Shown: one piece after another, positions 22,724 to 36,080 of the stretch
Layout: each line of letters starts with the position of its first letter
Position numbering within the stretch: the first letter of the stretch is position 1
From: Erpobdella octoculata
Taxonomy: Eukaryota; Annelida; Clitellata; Hirudinida; Erpobdellidae
NCBI GenBank assembly: GCA_963978895.1
Contig: OZ022238.1
Location: 40,789,134 to 40,853,133, forward strand
Reading direction: 5' to 3'
DNA: 64,000 bases
The notes under the pieces: model-generated
Told to the model about the DNA's origin: nothing
The model's input: only the letters and a program-made list of their open reading frames with translations
The model's database searches: none
Translations under genes and position numbers: made by a program

Positions 22724-25700
22724 TTACAATCCCAGACTTAGATTCAGCGAGCACTGTGGCTGCTGTGGTGGTGGTTCACTATGAAAAAGCTCAGGCTGAA
22801 TTTGTTCTACTGAATTATTTTGTATCATAACTTGTTGGATGCTTTGCCGAATAGCTCCAAACAACGTATCCCACTGCACTGTCTGAGGATACCCTTGCTT
22901 TGGAGCTTGTGTGTTTTCTTGATTACATTTTCTTCTTTCTTCCTCAACCTGTGCATCCATCACCAAGTCTATAAGCTTTCGCTTCATGGTTCTTTGAACA
23001 TTAGGGTCTTTGACTTTCTTCATTTCAACTACCAAAAACCGAGAAAACAAATCATCTTCATCCTCTTCCTGCACTGTGTTGTGTGTTCCCATAGTTGTTG
23101 CTTTTTTTTCAAAGTATTTTCCCATGATTTGCAACGTTTTTTCTGATTCGGTTCCACCCCTTTCTTTTATTTTTCTTTTCTTGGAAATTTTTTTGTAGGG
23201 GTGAGTTTCAACTTGCCAGCTTTTGTCTGTATTATCATTACTGTCGACGCCAAAATCTGTTTCGTGGCAAGTGGACTGCGTGGAAAGACTATGATCATCA
23301 TCTTCTTCACATGCATCTGGCTCAGCTTTGATGTCATATGTTGGTAACTGCAATGAATCAAAACATTTATTTAACTACAAACAGCAAACATAGTCCAAAA
23401 GTATATAACGCATCAACATGTCAACACCAATACCGCAAATAGGCAAAAATTACTGTTTCGAAAGCAAGTTTTAACACTTAACAACAATGGAATTCTGGTA
23501 AAGATGGAATTTTATAGTTTGGAAGCTTTTGGTGGAAAACATGTGGCAATACTGATCACCCACACACAGGATTTCAGAAAAACGTGTACAAAAATTGAAC
23601 ACCCTTGTTTTGTTGGCACTCCTTTCACACAAAGTCGAATATGCATCTTTTTATTCATAATTTGGGTCAAAGAAATAAGTACCAGTTTTGAGACTGGCAA
23701 TAATAAGGTGCATATAAAATTATTTGATAGGCACTGCTGAGGTGTTTCACACAAGTGGTGTTCTAAACTGATAGCTTAACTGCTGCATGTTGATAAAAAG
23801 CTTTAGCATAGAGTCCATAAATATTCTTTTGTACCCTCAACTGCAATAATCCCTTAATACCAATGCAATTATAGTGAAGATTAAACAACCTGAAAATTAG
23901 CGATTGTGCTGCGTTTATTCTGTGTTTTCTGAAGGAACGAGAGTGCATGAAAGTAACGCCATTTTACTACATAATCCATGGCACCTGATTTTTCTTTTTG
24001 GTATGCATTTTTCAGCTCTTTCAGAAACTGTGTGCGCAGGTTGTCCCATTTTTTCTGAACATCAGTCACTGACAAAAAACAGGTTAATTAAGAGCAAATT
24101 TTACTTTATTTTATACAATTACCAAATTTGAGTGTAATCTGTCAAACTTATTGTTGACCTATAAAGGCTACTAAACAATGACATATTAGCAGGTTACAAG
24201 CTATTGTTTTAAGACAGTCAGACTTCAGTGCAAAAAATTTAAGTTTAACTCCTTTTCCCTGCCGAGTAGAAGTATAATCCCTGTTTCCTGCCTAGAGGAC
24301 TATGTTAACAGAAATCAGTGAGTTAAACTTTATTACATGAGCCTGTAAAAATGAGTGCCCTTTTGATGGATAAACTCTGGAAAAATACACATTGATTGAT
24401 AAGTTATTGTTGACCTATAAAGGTTATTTTCAAATAAAACTTTACATTCTAGACTTAAGTTTTAAAAATCTAGTATAGAGGAGACTATAAACTAATCAAA
24501 CATTTGTATATAAATATAGATTTATAGATTCAGGTGGCGTGACAAGTAGAGCGCCGTCCAGAAGAAGCTAAACATCAATTTTATTATTATGATAATAAAA
24601 TATTGAGCATTTATTTTTTTAATAAAATTATAATTTAATTTGTTCCAATGTATTGTTTACGATTTATTTATAGAACTGTTAAATCGCGGTTTACTTTTGC
24701 AGATGCGGCGTTGTTATTGTTTTTTATATTTCGTTCATTTGCTGCATTTTCAGTTAAAAAAAAATAATAACATGGTCAGTAATGTTTGAGACGTATTGGC
24801 TATATAATTACTTGATATCATCCCAACCTTTCGAGTTATGCACCAAGCCAAACTACGTTCACCTCCTGGACGACATTCGCGAATGCCGCAATGAAAGCGG
24901 CGTTTTCCATAGCGATGTCATTGCTACCATAGCCGACAATTATATGAAGGTACGCGCGGTGTTTAAAAAACACGCTCTTCAAATGTCCATGATCAGTTCG
25001 TTGGATTCGGATATTGATATCACCAAGTGTAGAATTTATCTCACGTCTTACTATTTCATATATAAGTACATTCAGCAAGACGCAATCGAAATTCAACTTG
25101 TCATAAATGATTTCCTATTTAACCCGATTGCAGAAGTTATTAATGAAGATAACGGACGACCAATATATTGTATGAATATCTTAACACTGAACAAAAAACT
25201 GTCAGATGATTTAGTTTCTAAGCCAAAGCCTCTTTCGAGACCTCGTGTAGCTAGTTGCACAAAACAAAACACAATAAAAAAGTCAAAGCATAGCCAGAGA
25301 AGAGCTACTACATTAGACTTAAACAGATTGCCTTTCCATAATCTGAAAACTGCAGTCTTTGATCTCTTAAGAGAGGACACCCAGTGGAAAGACATGGAAG
25401 CTGTTTTTGCAAGCCTTGAGAAAAAAGCTAACAAAGAAAACACTGCAACAGCTCTCATTCCTACAGTCAATGATCAGATCTTGGTTGAACTTCCTTCAAA
25501 TGAAATTGTTCCTCTGGTAGATAAAAATGCTAATACAGAGATAGAAGAGTTTATATCTCCTATTGCAGCCACCAGCAGATCAATGAAAAGCAGGGGTGTC
25601 ATAAATGAATCATTCCTCATTGAGAAAAAATCTCCAAATAACAGTTTCGATCACATAAATCATTCTAGTTTCCATAGTGATAACCAGAAAAACATGTGTA

Positions 25701-28700
25701 TTGAAAGTGACGCTCTCTTTTTGAATGAGGCTGTTCCTGTTGACTCATCTCAATCTCAGTGCATTCAATCAACTCAGGTAAATAATAATGTCATAATTTT
25801 TTAAGCCGTTATCTGATTAATGGCACTTGCAAAGAGTTTTAGCTTTTGAAATAAATTCAGTTTCATTTTAATAAATATAGTATAATTTTGTTATATCGAA
25901 GCTCATAGGACCATTAAAATTACTTTAATATATAAGAGTTTATTTTATGCAGCCAGACCAATTAATAAACCAGCCGTGTAGTTAAAGAGACTTTCCACAA
26001 ACTGTTGTGAGCCCTCATGCAAAAATCAAATTAAAATTTTTATTTGGTAGTTTTAAAGCAATATTTTCATCTATACTACTCTTTATTGCAAAAATAGTAG
26101 TTCAGTTGGATCAAATATTATTCAAAAGCATTACATAATTTTATGAACCATCGAAATGGCCTCCGACATTATGATTCGTCAAAACGGCTCAGCATAAAGA
26201 CCCCTGCCATAGGCTCTCGAAATAAGACGGGACTGATTTGACGGGTCCAAAATGTTGGAACTCCTGTGTCCTAGGATGTTTTGATGGGTATTGTATTTTC
26301 ATCTAAACTACTCTTAATTGCAAAATAATTTTTCAGTTTTATCAAACACTATTCAAAGGCATTAAGGTGTGTTTACATGAGCAAAGATTCGCTGGCGCCA
26401 AAAGTCAATGTAGTATGAAATTAGAAAAAATGCAGGTGTAAATGCTCTCACATGACATTGACATCTTGGCAGCCAAGATGTTTGAATGTTGGTTACCTTT
26501 CAACTTTCAATGCGCCAGTGAATAATGTATTCATACGCGCAAGACACATTACTTATTAGATAAACGATTTGATTGGTCGACTATTCGGCAAGACAAAAAT
26601 AAATGATATATTTATATCATTTATATAATTAATATATTATATATTTATATCATTTATATAATTAATATATTTTAATTATTTAAAACATAAAAACTTTGTA
26701 CAGTTGTATTCTTTTATTGAAACTGTATTTTATTTTTATAATAATTACTATTTAAAACATCACTTGGGCGCTCTTCGATATTTCTCCTAAAATAGCCTAG
26801 CTAGAGTCACTTTTAATAATTGACATTTTTATTTTATTGTAAAAATATAAATTCTAAAATAATTTCAAAATTATGGAGAAGGTGTATTTTAAATTTAATT
26901 GATGTCTAATTTAATCTATATATATAAAAATGAATGTTTGTATGTATGTATGTATGTATATATGTCCTTTATGCATTGCTACACCATTCATCCAATCGTA
27001 ATGAAATTTTCACACAACCTTGAGAGTCAAGGGGAATAAAATATAGTGAAAAAAATTTGAAATCCGTCACAAAATGAGCGGAGCGGGTGAGTGAGCGGGA
27101 ACTATATACATATATATATACACACACATATACATGCATAAATGAGCGAAAACGGGAACGGGAAGCCAACTGAGAGCGAAAGATAGAGCGGGAAAGGGAA
27201 AGCGACCGAGAACGGGAAAGCAACCGGGAGCGGAAAAGCGACCGGGAACAGGAACACAGAGAAGGAAACGGGAGCGAGAGAGAAAAACATTAGAAAAACC
27301 TCTAAAAACCCGGGCAACGCCGGGTGCTCCCGCTAGTACTAAATAAGTTGTTAAATTTTTTTATAATTGAAATTTATAGTAAATGTTTTTTTAATACATT
27401 TTGTGAAATAAACTAGAGCAAACATGGCAAAAGGCAGCCACCCATGCACGCAATATTGACAGAAATAGCCCGACAAAATGCGTATTGAAATTGTCTTGTG
27501 TAAACCCTTACTGGCGCAAAGATGCCGCTGTATTGTGATTTGGCGCCAGCGAATCTTTGCTCATGTAAATGCGCCTTTAGATAATTTTAATGCTGACTTA
27601 TCAAAACAAATTCGGACAAAAAGGGCCCAACCAATTTTAAAATGTAGGGTGTCGTGGAGTCTCAAAGCGACACAAACTGTCTGAGAACGATATTACGAGG
27701 GAAAGAACTACTGAGAAAGCAGCATGAGAAAGAAATAAAGAGATGCTGAAAAGTTATAAAACCAGCAGAATAGGCTTTTCAGTTTGTCCACATGGAGACC
27801 AAGAGAGAGACTAAGAAAAAAGAGAGATGTTAAGGAAGTTAGGAGGTTAAAGAATAGGATGCCCACATGGAGAGAAAGAGAGAAGTGGCTTGCAGAAATG
27901 ACTAGCCCACATTAACACAAGACTTACTGTTGTTTATTTACATCCTTGTCGTTATCTAAGCATTTAGGACCAAGTTGTATTTTCAGCATTTTTCTTATTT
28001 ATCAGAAGTGTTGTTACAACAAGGCAATGAACATTTTTTTAATGCAACTTCAACTAGAATTCATTTTAGTGTGTTGGTATCTACGAGCTTAGGTTTTCAT
28101 AAAGCAAATATTACAATCCTGCATACATTTTGCAAATTTTTTTACCATTCAAATCAATCAAATCTGAGGCACATCAGGTTACAGCTGATTACTTTTTCTC
28201 ACCCTAAGCTAGTGTCCCTTTTCATTTTATTTGAGCTACTTTTTCAAGAAAAATGGTAAAATAGAAATTCACATAAAAAATTCCTCAATAAATATTTTTT
28301 GTGCGCCTACAAGAGTGATGATATCATATCGGAGATCTAAGAGAAAAGCCAATTTGGCACTTATGTCATTTGAAAGCTATTCTACAAAACACTTGATATT
28401 GGTGTGTTTTACAGAGATTTTCTGAGAAATCCTGGAACATTCAACTCTATTGACACATGGAATGATTAATGATAATGTTAATTTTTTTGTAGTTGTATAT
28501 AAACTCTTTAGTAAGATCATTTTTGTTTTAGTGAATTAAATAAGGAATTAACCTGATTAATAATATAAAGATAAAAGTAAAATATCGAAAGAGGGTAGAT
28601 TTAAAAGTATCATCAATTTTTAAAGGCCCACCCTTGCAAGTGCTGAGTCCTCTAGAGGAAAATTTGGCTGGCTACGCAGTCGTAATAAACTTTTATATAA

Positions 28701-31533
28701 ACAGAAATTTGAATTAAGCGAGTAAGATATAACAGAATTATACTATAGTTAAAAGTAATTTCAGTTTAGAGTTCTCAGGTTTGATGCTTTTATTTTTGCC
28801 TTATTGAAATTATAAACAGTTCTTTATCATACGTCATCTTTAATGCAGAAAGAAGAGGCACGTTTGGCTGGTGTCAAGCCAAACTTCATTGTTTCTCCTC
28901 TTATTAAAAATTGCCAACATCCGATAGAAGCCATGGTTTCTCCTCTCATCGAAGACTCCAAGGAAGGCTGTGGTATTATCTTTGAGGCCTATTCCCCAAC
29001 CTCATCATTAACTAGCAGGCAGTTGAATTTTGAAAACTGTGAGCCTTCAACACAAGCCAGGAACAAAGTGGTAAACGAGAAAATGGTAGTCGTGCAGCCA
29101 TCCAGCAAAGAAAAGTTTCACTTCACAAAGATCACAAAGAAACTAACTCCAACTCGAGAAGCAGCAAAAGTTCTGACAAAAAAGATTTACTATAAATACA
29201 ACGGGGCTACCAACACAAACAAACCAGACACAGGACTCAATGTCAACAATAACTTGGCTATGACCACAAATCTTGTTAAGGCTACTACATCATCATCATT
29301 GTTGACCTCAACAAAACCTCAGGAGAGACTGCCAGAAAACAGAGTCAGTGCTAGAATTACATCTGAAGATCAAAGCGAAAATATTTCTTGTGTTGTGACA
29401 ACTAGAACCACAGCTGATTTTACAAAACCAACCTCTTTGGATGTTCCTAGAGTAGTTTCTTCAATTAATTCTAGTACAAAAACAACTAGTAAACAGCTGG
29501 CCCTCAAGAATCCTGACTGTCAACCTAGATCGAAATACTCCGATGATGAATTTTCAAAAGTTACAGACTCTTCTAAAAACACATCAAACCAATTACATCT
29601 TATGCCTAAGAATAGTACTAACATATCATTGACTTTGCCACCAACAGTGCTTTCTGAGAACTTGGCTTTCATACCCAGTCGAGAAAAAAGTTCAAAACTA
29701 TCCAAACCTACTATGTCTCCCAAGAGAGTCATCTTAAAGATGCCATTGACTCTACCAACACCAAAAAATTCTCTAACAACCTATCAGCCAAGATTTCCAA
29801 AGCAGTCTGACAGGTCTGAGTCCGGGCCTTCAGTGAGACATGGTGGTAAAGACTTCAAGGCACGATTGAATGCTATTGGCTTTCATCTTGGTTCTAGTAG
29901 TGGCAAACAAGTCTTGGGTTTGGTCAGACCACCTGATCTAGTGTTTTCAAAAGAGTTAGAGAGAATGACACATTTATACTATAAGACAGTTAATCCTTGA
30001 TGATAATTTTAATGGTAACTTCTTTATGTTTTTAATAAGATTATATTACTGGTAGTGATTGCATTTCTAATAAATTATCATTGATAAATTAATAGCATCG
30101 AATGAGACTGAAAAGTTTACTTGGCTGACTTGTGGTGCAGAGAAGGTTTTTAGATGAATTGTTATGTAATTGTCACAAGCACACCTATGATGAAGGGTCG
30201 ACAAAGCTACCACTCTGGAACATCTCTTGAGTTTGGTAACACAGAGTTCGAGTTGATTACAAATACATCGTGCAATTAGTCGGGCTTATGAACAAATTTC
30301 GATCTCGATAATCTTACTCTGTAGTGTCAGAAAATACTTTTTGTTTCACAGTTATGGAGTGTATTTAAATCTTTGCCTATTGTATTGTTGATATAAATAT
30401 AATAGTACTATTATAATAAAAGTATCTTATTTTTTATTATTTTTTCTCTGTAGAGAAAAGCACCATTGTGGTGACTGCTGATCTGTATCTCATTTTTCAA
30501 GTTTGGAAATAATGACCTAATTTCTTCGCTAATCGGTAGCTGCATGGCATGCCCGAGCAGCAAACCAAGGGAAGGAATTTGATTTGCTCATAGGGAGATG
30601 AGATAAAACCCAGCTTTAAAAATCAGTTTTGGCTCTATATTTGTCAACTTTAAAATAAGGAAATACCTTGTTTGTATAAATGTTGCAGCAGCACACACTA
30701 TTATCAAAATTTACTGATCAGACTCACACTCTATAGCATATCAATAATGAACACAATTTAATCTTGTTTTATATTTCTCTGCAGAATTTTAACTTGTAAC
30801 TAAATGCTGCTCTTCCCTTATAAATCAATTTTCTTCTTGAATAATAATCTAAAATGTTAAGTAAACAATATAATTGTGTTAATTATTAACAGTTTGTACT
30901 CTTTTTATACTCCTTTTTTGGGTTGCTATTGAGGCAGAGGAACTTCTTTTGTGGAGGTTAGTACAACTGGATTTTACATTCATGTGTTCAAACCAAGCTT
31001 GAACAACTGTTGGTCAAAAACTTTCTGAAAATTGAGAGCAAAGAATATTCGATTTTCATATCTTGGAGCATAAGCAATAAGTGAAGTACTGCTCTAGGCG
31101 GTTAGGCTGGTTAGGATTGTGCCTTTTTGAAGACCCCATCCCTAAAAAGGCTATGGAAAAGTTATTAGCATGACTACTATTTGTATCTTCAGAATTTTCA
31201 GTCGTCAAGTTTTATTTTCTCTCAACATTATCTTGGGGTGCGCTATGCTGAAAAATACTTGTTTACATCTTTGGTTTGTTAAAGTGCAGAGCTTGCAGCA
31301 ATTCTTTAAAAATTTCAGATGTTACTATTTTTCAGACTACCAAAAGATTTATTATTAAATTAATCATTAATTTACTCACCAGACTTCCCTAGCAGTTCCG
31401 CAATTTTTTGTACTGTTGCTCGCTTTTTATCTCTGTTGCGATAATCGATAGCAGAAACATCGTACAATATGCTATTTTCTCTGTACAAGTTAATGAGCTT
31501 CAGCACAGCCTCGCTGGACCAGTACGACTCCAT
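22724..31533 (-). CDS. MADF-BESS domain protein, three exons; hosts a nested gene
   Basis: Exons (minus): 31533-31380, 24068-23890 and 23347-22724, joined at GTGAGT/GTCAG (phase 1) and GTTGTT/TTGCAG (phase 0), giving 318 residues. Exons 1 and 2 together rebuild one MADF domain: WSSEAVLKLINLYREN, YRNRDKKRATVQKIAELLG, then QKKWDNLRTQFLKELK and VKWRYFHALSFL. Exon 3 encodes an acidic and basic linker and a BESS-like motif around DDLFSRFLVVEMKKVKD. MADF-BESS proteins bind DNA through MADF, self-associate through BESS and act as nuclear transcription regulators. An upstream in-frame ATG at 31563 is possible; 31533 fits MADF proteins better. An AATAAA (minus) lies at 22631-22626. The 7.3-kb first intron holds another gene on the plus strand. 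No orthologue name can be assigned. Confidence 0.85.
24782..30000 (+). CDS. Unrecognised 715-aa protein, two exons, nested in the MADF-BESS gene
   Basis: Exon 1 is 24782-25777 and exon 2 is 28849-30000; CAG/GTAAAT and TTAATGCAG join in phase 0 to give 332 plus 383 codons. The first ~150 residues look globular, with aromatic and aliphatic segments (MFETYWLYNYLI, YLTSYYFIYKYIQQ) and many acidic residues. The remainder is Ser/Thr/Lys/Pro-rich and probably disordered, with an amphipathic stretch FHNLKTAVFDLLRED, two related SPLI motifs (FIVSPLIKN and AMVSPLIED) and several S/T-P sites. The C terminus (ARLNAIGFHLG to the end) looks ordered again. An AATAAA follows at 30069. I recognise no family. 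The intron carries at least two transposons (26365-27576). The long open frames with clean splice sites argue for a real gene. Confidence 0.7.
26000..26365. repeat. Local duplication of a ~240-bp segment
   Basis: A block with ATTTTCATCTA[TA]ACTACTCTT, AATTGCAAAA, CAGTT and ATTCAAA[AG]GCATTA occurs at about 26060-26140 and again at 26298-26365. The second copy is interrupted by the transposon at 26365. It lies in the intron of the 24782 gene. Confidence 0.6.
26365..27576. mobile_element. TIR DNA transposon without coding capacity, TTA target site
   Basis: Both ends share a ~38-bp inverted repeat built around TTTACATGAGCAAAGATTCG and CTGGCGCCAAA, with three mismatches near the tip. TTA flanks both ends (26362-26364 and 27577-27579). 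A 3-bp TTA duplication would suit PIF/Harbinger, but no transposase remains and the superfamily is uncertain. A Helitron-like repeat sits inside. The element lies in the intron of the 24782 gene and therefore also in MADF-BESS intron 1. Confidence 0.75.
26915..27337 (+). mobile_element. Helitron-like non-autonomous repeat
   Basis: It begins TCTATATATATAAAA, continues with TGTATGTATG tetranucleotides, then has a strongly GAGCGGGA-rich middle, and ends GGGCAACGCCGGG...CGCTAGT. The TCTATATATATA start and CTAGT end, with a GC-rich potential hairpin just before it, match the short non-coding Helitron/Helentron relatives of many invertebrates; this is inference from form. A related GAGCG-rich block is at 52020-52245. 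Confidence 0.55.
30075..31379. other. MADF-BESS intron 1 sequence, gene-free
   Basis: AT-rich sequence between the poly(A) signal of the nested gene and the MADF-BESS exon 1 donor (31379-31378, minus). No exon or complete element is recognised. Confidence 0.5.
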
Positions 31534-31563
31534 CTTTATATTGTTGTGTAAACAAAGTAACAT

Positions 31564-32870
31564 AGTACCTCTTTGTACTATGGCACTATACTATATTTAA
31601 ACCACGAAGGGCGCAAACGTTTACAAAACCATGGAGGGTGACATAATTGAAAAAACAGCCACAGCTATTGCTAATTTATTAAATTTATAAAAAGTAGAAG
31701 TTGAGTCGTCTGAAAATTTTTGAAAAAGTACCCTACGCTATGACCCTACTACTATCCTCTCCGTCATCAACTATTCTAGAAAGAACAAAATGAAGTCTTC
31801 GGAAAATGTTTGATAAAAATACACTACGACTACCAACCTCGAGGAAGATCTTCTCGGTCGTCAGCTATTTTAGTATGTAAAAGTTTAATATTATTAAGAT
31901 AATCTTGAAGTGTGGGCCTTTGAACATCTTGCCTAAAGGTTTTGTTCAACCCTGGTTTCTTTAGCCGTGTTGAGAATTAGTTTCATATTCGTTTATTCAT
32001 ATGCCCCTGTCAAACAATAATCACGTTCAGTAATAAAGGAAAAAATAGATCGGTAAAATATAAAAGAAGGTCAGTAGTTGTTTCCTAAAAAAAAGAATAA
32101 AGATAAATAAATAAATAAAAGATTAAAACTAGTATCTATACTATCCAAGGTTTCAATGTTTTAATTCTGTCAGTTTTTGATGTCTCTATAATTCGTCTTA
32201 CAAAATTTCTCTGGCAGAACAAATTCATCGGATCGATCACGCAGATTATATTTGTGAATCTTGTTTGGGGGCAGCATTGGTCTCAGAACATGCCCAATTT
32301 CAACCAGTATATCCCGGTACAGGCCTCTGTCACATAGGCGTAGTGGAGGCTGATGCGGGAAAGGGGGCAAAACCGGCTTTTGCCCGAAAAATACAAGTAA
32401 TTTGCAATCATGACATGACCATTTCTTTGTGGCATGTATCAATAATTTCACATTTTAAAAGCAAAAATTACACATTTAATATAACAAGCTAAGCAAATTT
32501 TTATTAATATTGTAAAGCAGCTAAGACAATATACAAGATTTTCTAAAATAACATTCGAACAGTCATTTATAAAAGACAGCGCTACTCTACTTGCTACTCA
32601 ATAAATCCAACATCAACATTTCTGTGAAACAAACATTTATAAAAAAAAATAATGCGCCCAACGTATTTCATTGGATATGAATTAGAAACTGTTTTAAAGT
32701 ATGTTACCATAATGTGACCAAGTTATTCAGAAATTCAGCCAGGCTTATAGGTATATTATTTTATACTTTTTATGGCGTGAGAAAAACGTTGTGTTTTAGA
32801 ATGATTTAAGTTTTATGATGTAAATATTATTATGACTTCATTTTGGATGTGTACTTTTCATTGGCTGGAA
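31564..32870. other. Gene-free stretch upstream of MADF-BESS
   Basis: It presumably includes the MADF-BESS promoter, but no clear core element is seen. At 31700-31880 are two copies of the dispersed CTACGACTACC...GTCATCA unit. At about 32165-32225 (minus) a short reading frame, KYNLRDRSDEFVLP, resembles the extreme C terminus of LINE ORF2 proteins but is too short to assign. Confidence 0.4.
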
Positions 32871-33179
32871 TCTATATATACAAAAGAACATGTCCTGACT
32901 GACTGACTGACTGACTGATGACTGACTGACTGATAATCAACGCCGAGCTCAAACGCCTTATCCTAGGAACGTGAAATTTGGAACTTATATTACTTTTATA
33001 GCGTAAACATCCGCTAAGAAAGGATTTTTGAAAATTTTGCTCCTGAGGGGAAAAAACTGGAAAACAAACTTTTTTCTAAAACAATGTATATCTCGAAAAC
33101 CAAAAATGAGGAGATTTTGAAATTTGGCATATAGATTCTTTTTGAAAAACAAAAAGATACGTGTTTCACCATTTTTTAA

Positions 33180-36080
33180 AAATTTGGTTTCCCGGACCTC
33201 AAATGTGGGTTGGAAAATTGGGTTATTTGGTTTTTAAAGTAGCTTCTACTCAAAAACTGTTAATGCTACAGGAATAAAAATGAGTATTTAGTTTCTACTC
33301 CAAAAATAATGAAATACGTGTTTTAGCATTTTTTGAAAATTTGGTTTCCAGGACTTCAAATGTGGGGTGGAAAATAGGGCTAATTGTCTTTTATAGTAGC
33401 TGCTACTCAAAAACAGTAAATACCACAGATGTAAAAATTATTATTTAGTTTCTTTTCTACAAATAAAGATATAAGTGTTTCACTATTTTTTACAAATTTG
33501 GTTTCCCGGACCTCAAATGTGGGTTGGAAAATTGGGTTATTTGGTTTTTAAAGTAGCTTCTTCTCAAAAACTGTAATTGCCACAGATGTGAAAATTAATA
33601 CTTAGTTAGTATCTACTCAAAAAAAAAAGATATACGTGTTTCATCATTTTTTGGGTTATTTGGTTTTTAAAGTAGCTGCTACTCAAAAACTGTTAATGCT
33701 ACAGAAGTAAAAATTAGTATTTAGTTTCTACTCCAAAAATAATGAAATACGTGTTTTAGCATTTTTTGAAAAATTTGGTTTCCAGGACCTCAAATGTAAG
33801 GTGCAAAATAGAGTTATTTGATTTTAAAAATTACTGCTACTCAAAAACTGTAAGTGGTAATATATATTTATATATATAAAAGAACATGTCCTGACTGACT
33901 GACTGACTGACTGACTGATAATCAACGTCGAGCTCAAACGCCTCATCCTAGGAACGGGAAATTTGAAACTTATATTACTTTTATAGCGTAAACAGCCGCT
34001 AAGAAAGGATTTTTGAAAATTTTGCTCCTGAGGGGAAAAAACTGGAAAACAAACTTTTTACTAAAACAATGTATATCTCGAAAACCAAAAATGAGGAGAT
34101 TTTGAAATTTGGTATATAGATTCTATTTAAAAAATAAAAAGATACGTGTTTCACCATTTTTTGAAAATTTGGTTTCCCGGACCTCAAATGTAGGTTGGAA
34201 AATTGGGTTATTTGGTTTTTAAAGTAGCTTCTACTCAAAAACTGTTAATGCTACAGGAGTAAAAATTAGTATTTAGTTTCTACTCCAAAAATAATGAAAT
34301 ACGTGTTTTAGCATTTTTTGAAAATTTGGTTTCCAGGACTTCAAATGTGGGGTGGAAAATAGGGCTAATTGTCTTTTATAATAACTGCTACTCAAAAACA
34401 GTAAATACCACAGATGTAAAAATTATTATTTAGTTTCTTTTCTAAAAATAAAGATATACGTGATTCACCATTTTTTACAAATTTGGTTTCCCAGACCTCA
34501 AATGTGGGTTGGAAAATTGGGTTATTTGGTTTTTAAAGTAGCTTCTACTCAAAAACTGTTAATGTTACAAGAGTAAAAATTAGAATTTAGTTTCTACTCT
34601 AAAAATAATGATATATGGGTTTCACAATTTTTTGAAAATTTGGTTTCCAGGACTTCAAATGTGGGGTGGAAAATAGGGTTATTTGGTTTTTAAGGTAACT
34701 GCTACTCAACAACTGTAATTGCCACAGATGTAAAAATTAATACTTAGTATCTACTCAAAAAAAAAAAGATATACGTGTTTCATCATTTTTTGGGTTATTT
34801 GGTTTTTAAAGTAGCTGCTACTCAAAAACAGTTAATGCTACAGGAGTAAAAATTAGTATTTAGTTTCTACTCAAATAATAATGATATACGTGTTTTAGCA
34901 TTTTTTGAAAATTTGGTTTCCAGGACTTCAAATGTGGGGTGGAAAATAGGGCTAATTGTCTTTTATAGTAACTGCTACTCAAAAACAGTAAATACCACAG
35001 ATGTAAAAATTATTATTTAGTTTCTTTTCTAAAAATGAAGATGTACGTGATTCACCATTTTTTACAAATTTGGTTTCCCAGACCTCAAATGTGGGTTGAA
35101 AAATTGGGTTATTTGGTTTTTAAAGTAGCTTCTACTCAAAAACTGTTAATGTTACAAGAGTAAAAATTAGAATTTAGTTTCTACTCTAAAAATAATGATA
35201 TATGGGTTTCACAATTTTTTGAAAATTTGGTTTCCAAGGATTTCAAATGTGGGGTGGAAAATAGGGTTATTTGGTTTTTAAGGTAACTGCTACTCAACAA
35301 CTGTAATTGCCACAGATGTAAAAATTAATACTTAGTATCTACTCAAAAAAAAAAGATATACGTGTTTCATCATTTTTTGGGTTATTTGGTTTTTAAAGTA
35401 GCTGCTACTCAAAAACAGTTAATGCTACAGAAGTAAAAATTAGTATTTAGTTTCTACTCCAAAAATAATGAAATACGTGTTTTAGCATTTTTTGAAAATT
35501 TGGTTTCCAGGACCTCAAATGTGGGGTGGAAATAAGGGATTTCAAAATAACTGCTACTCACAAACTGTAAGTGCTACAAATGTAAAAATTAGTATTTTGA
35601 AGTTTTGTGCCGGTTAAAAGTCCAGTTTATCATCGGCCGGGCCAAGCCGTTATTTTAGAGTCTTCACACGGGCCAGGCCAAACCTTAAATCAAAGTGGGA
35701 CGGGCCGAGGTTTTTCACCAAGTATATAGATATTTTAGTGATTTTAGGTTCTTCAGTTTGGCCGGGCCAAACCTGAGGTCAAGGTGGGACGGGCCGAAGT
35801 TTTTCATCAAGTATATAGGGTTATTTGGTTTTTAAGGTAACTGCTACTCAACAACTGTAATTGCCACAGATGTAAAAATTAATACTTAGTATCTACTCAA
35901 AAAAAAAAAGATATACGTGTTTCATCATTTTTTGGGTTATTTGGTTTTTAAAGTAGCTGCTACTCAAAAACAGTTAATGCTACAGAAGTAAAAATTAGTA
36001 TTTAGTTTCTACTCCAAAAATAATGAAATACGTGTTTTAGCATTTTTTGAAAATTTGGTTTCCAGGACCTCAAATGTGGG
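33180..36080 (+). repeat. ~157-bp tandem satellite inside the Helitron-like element
   Basis: Units are marked by TTTGGTTTCC[AC][GA]GAC[CT]TCAA, GTGGG[GT]TGGAAAAT, GGTTTTTAAAGTAG and CTACTCAAAAAC. At least a dozen units occur, some shortened to about 110 bp by loss of the GGTTTCC part. Variants alternate in a higher-order pattern. Confidence 0.85.

Noticed and set aside
23504..24131. Small ORFs between MADF-BESS exons 2 and 3
   Set aside because: Intronic, short and without family resemblance; the exon 2 frame on the minus strand is the only supported coding part.
32170..32451. 93-codon minus ORF
   Set aside because: Only a dozen residues at its end resemble a LINE ORF2 terminus; the rest crosses into C-rich transposon debris.
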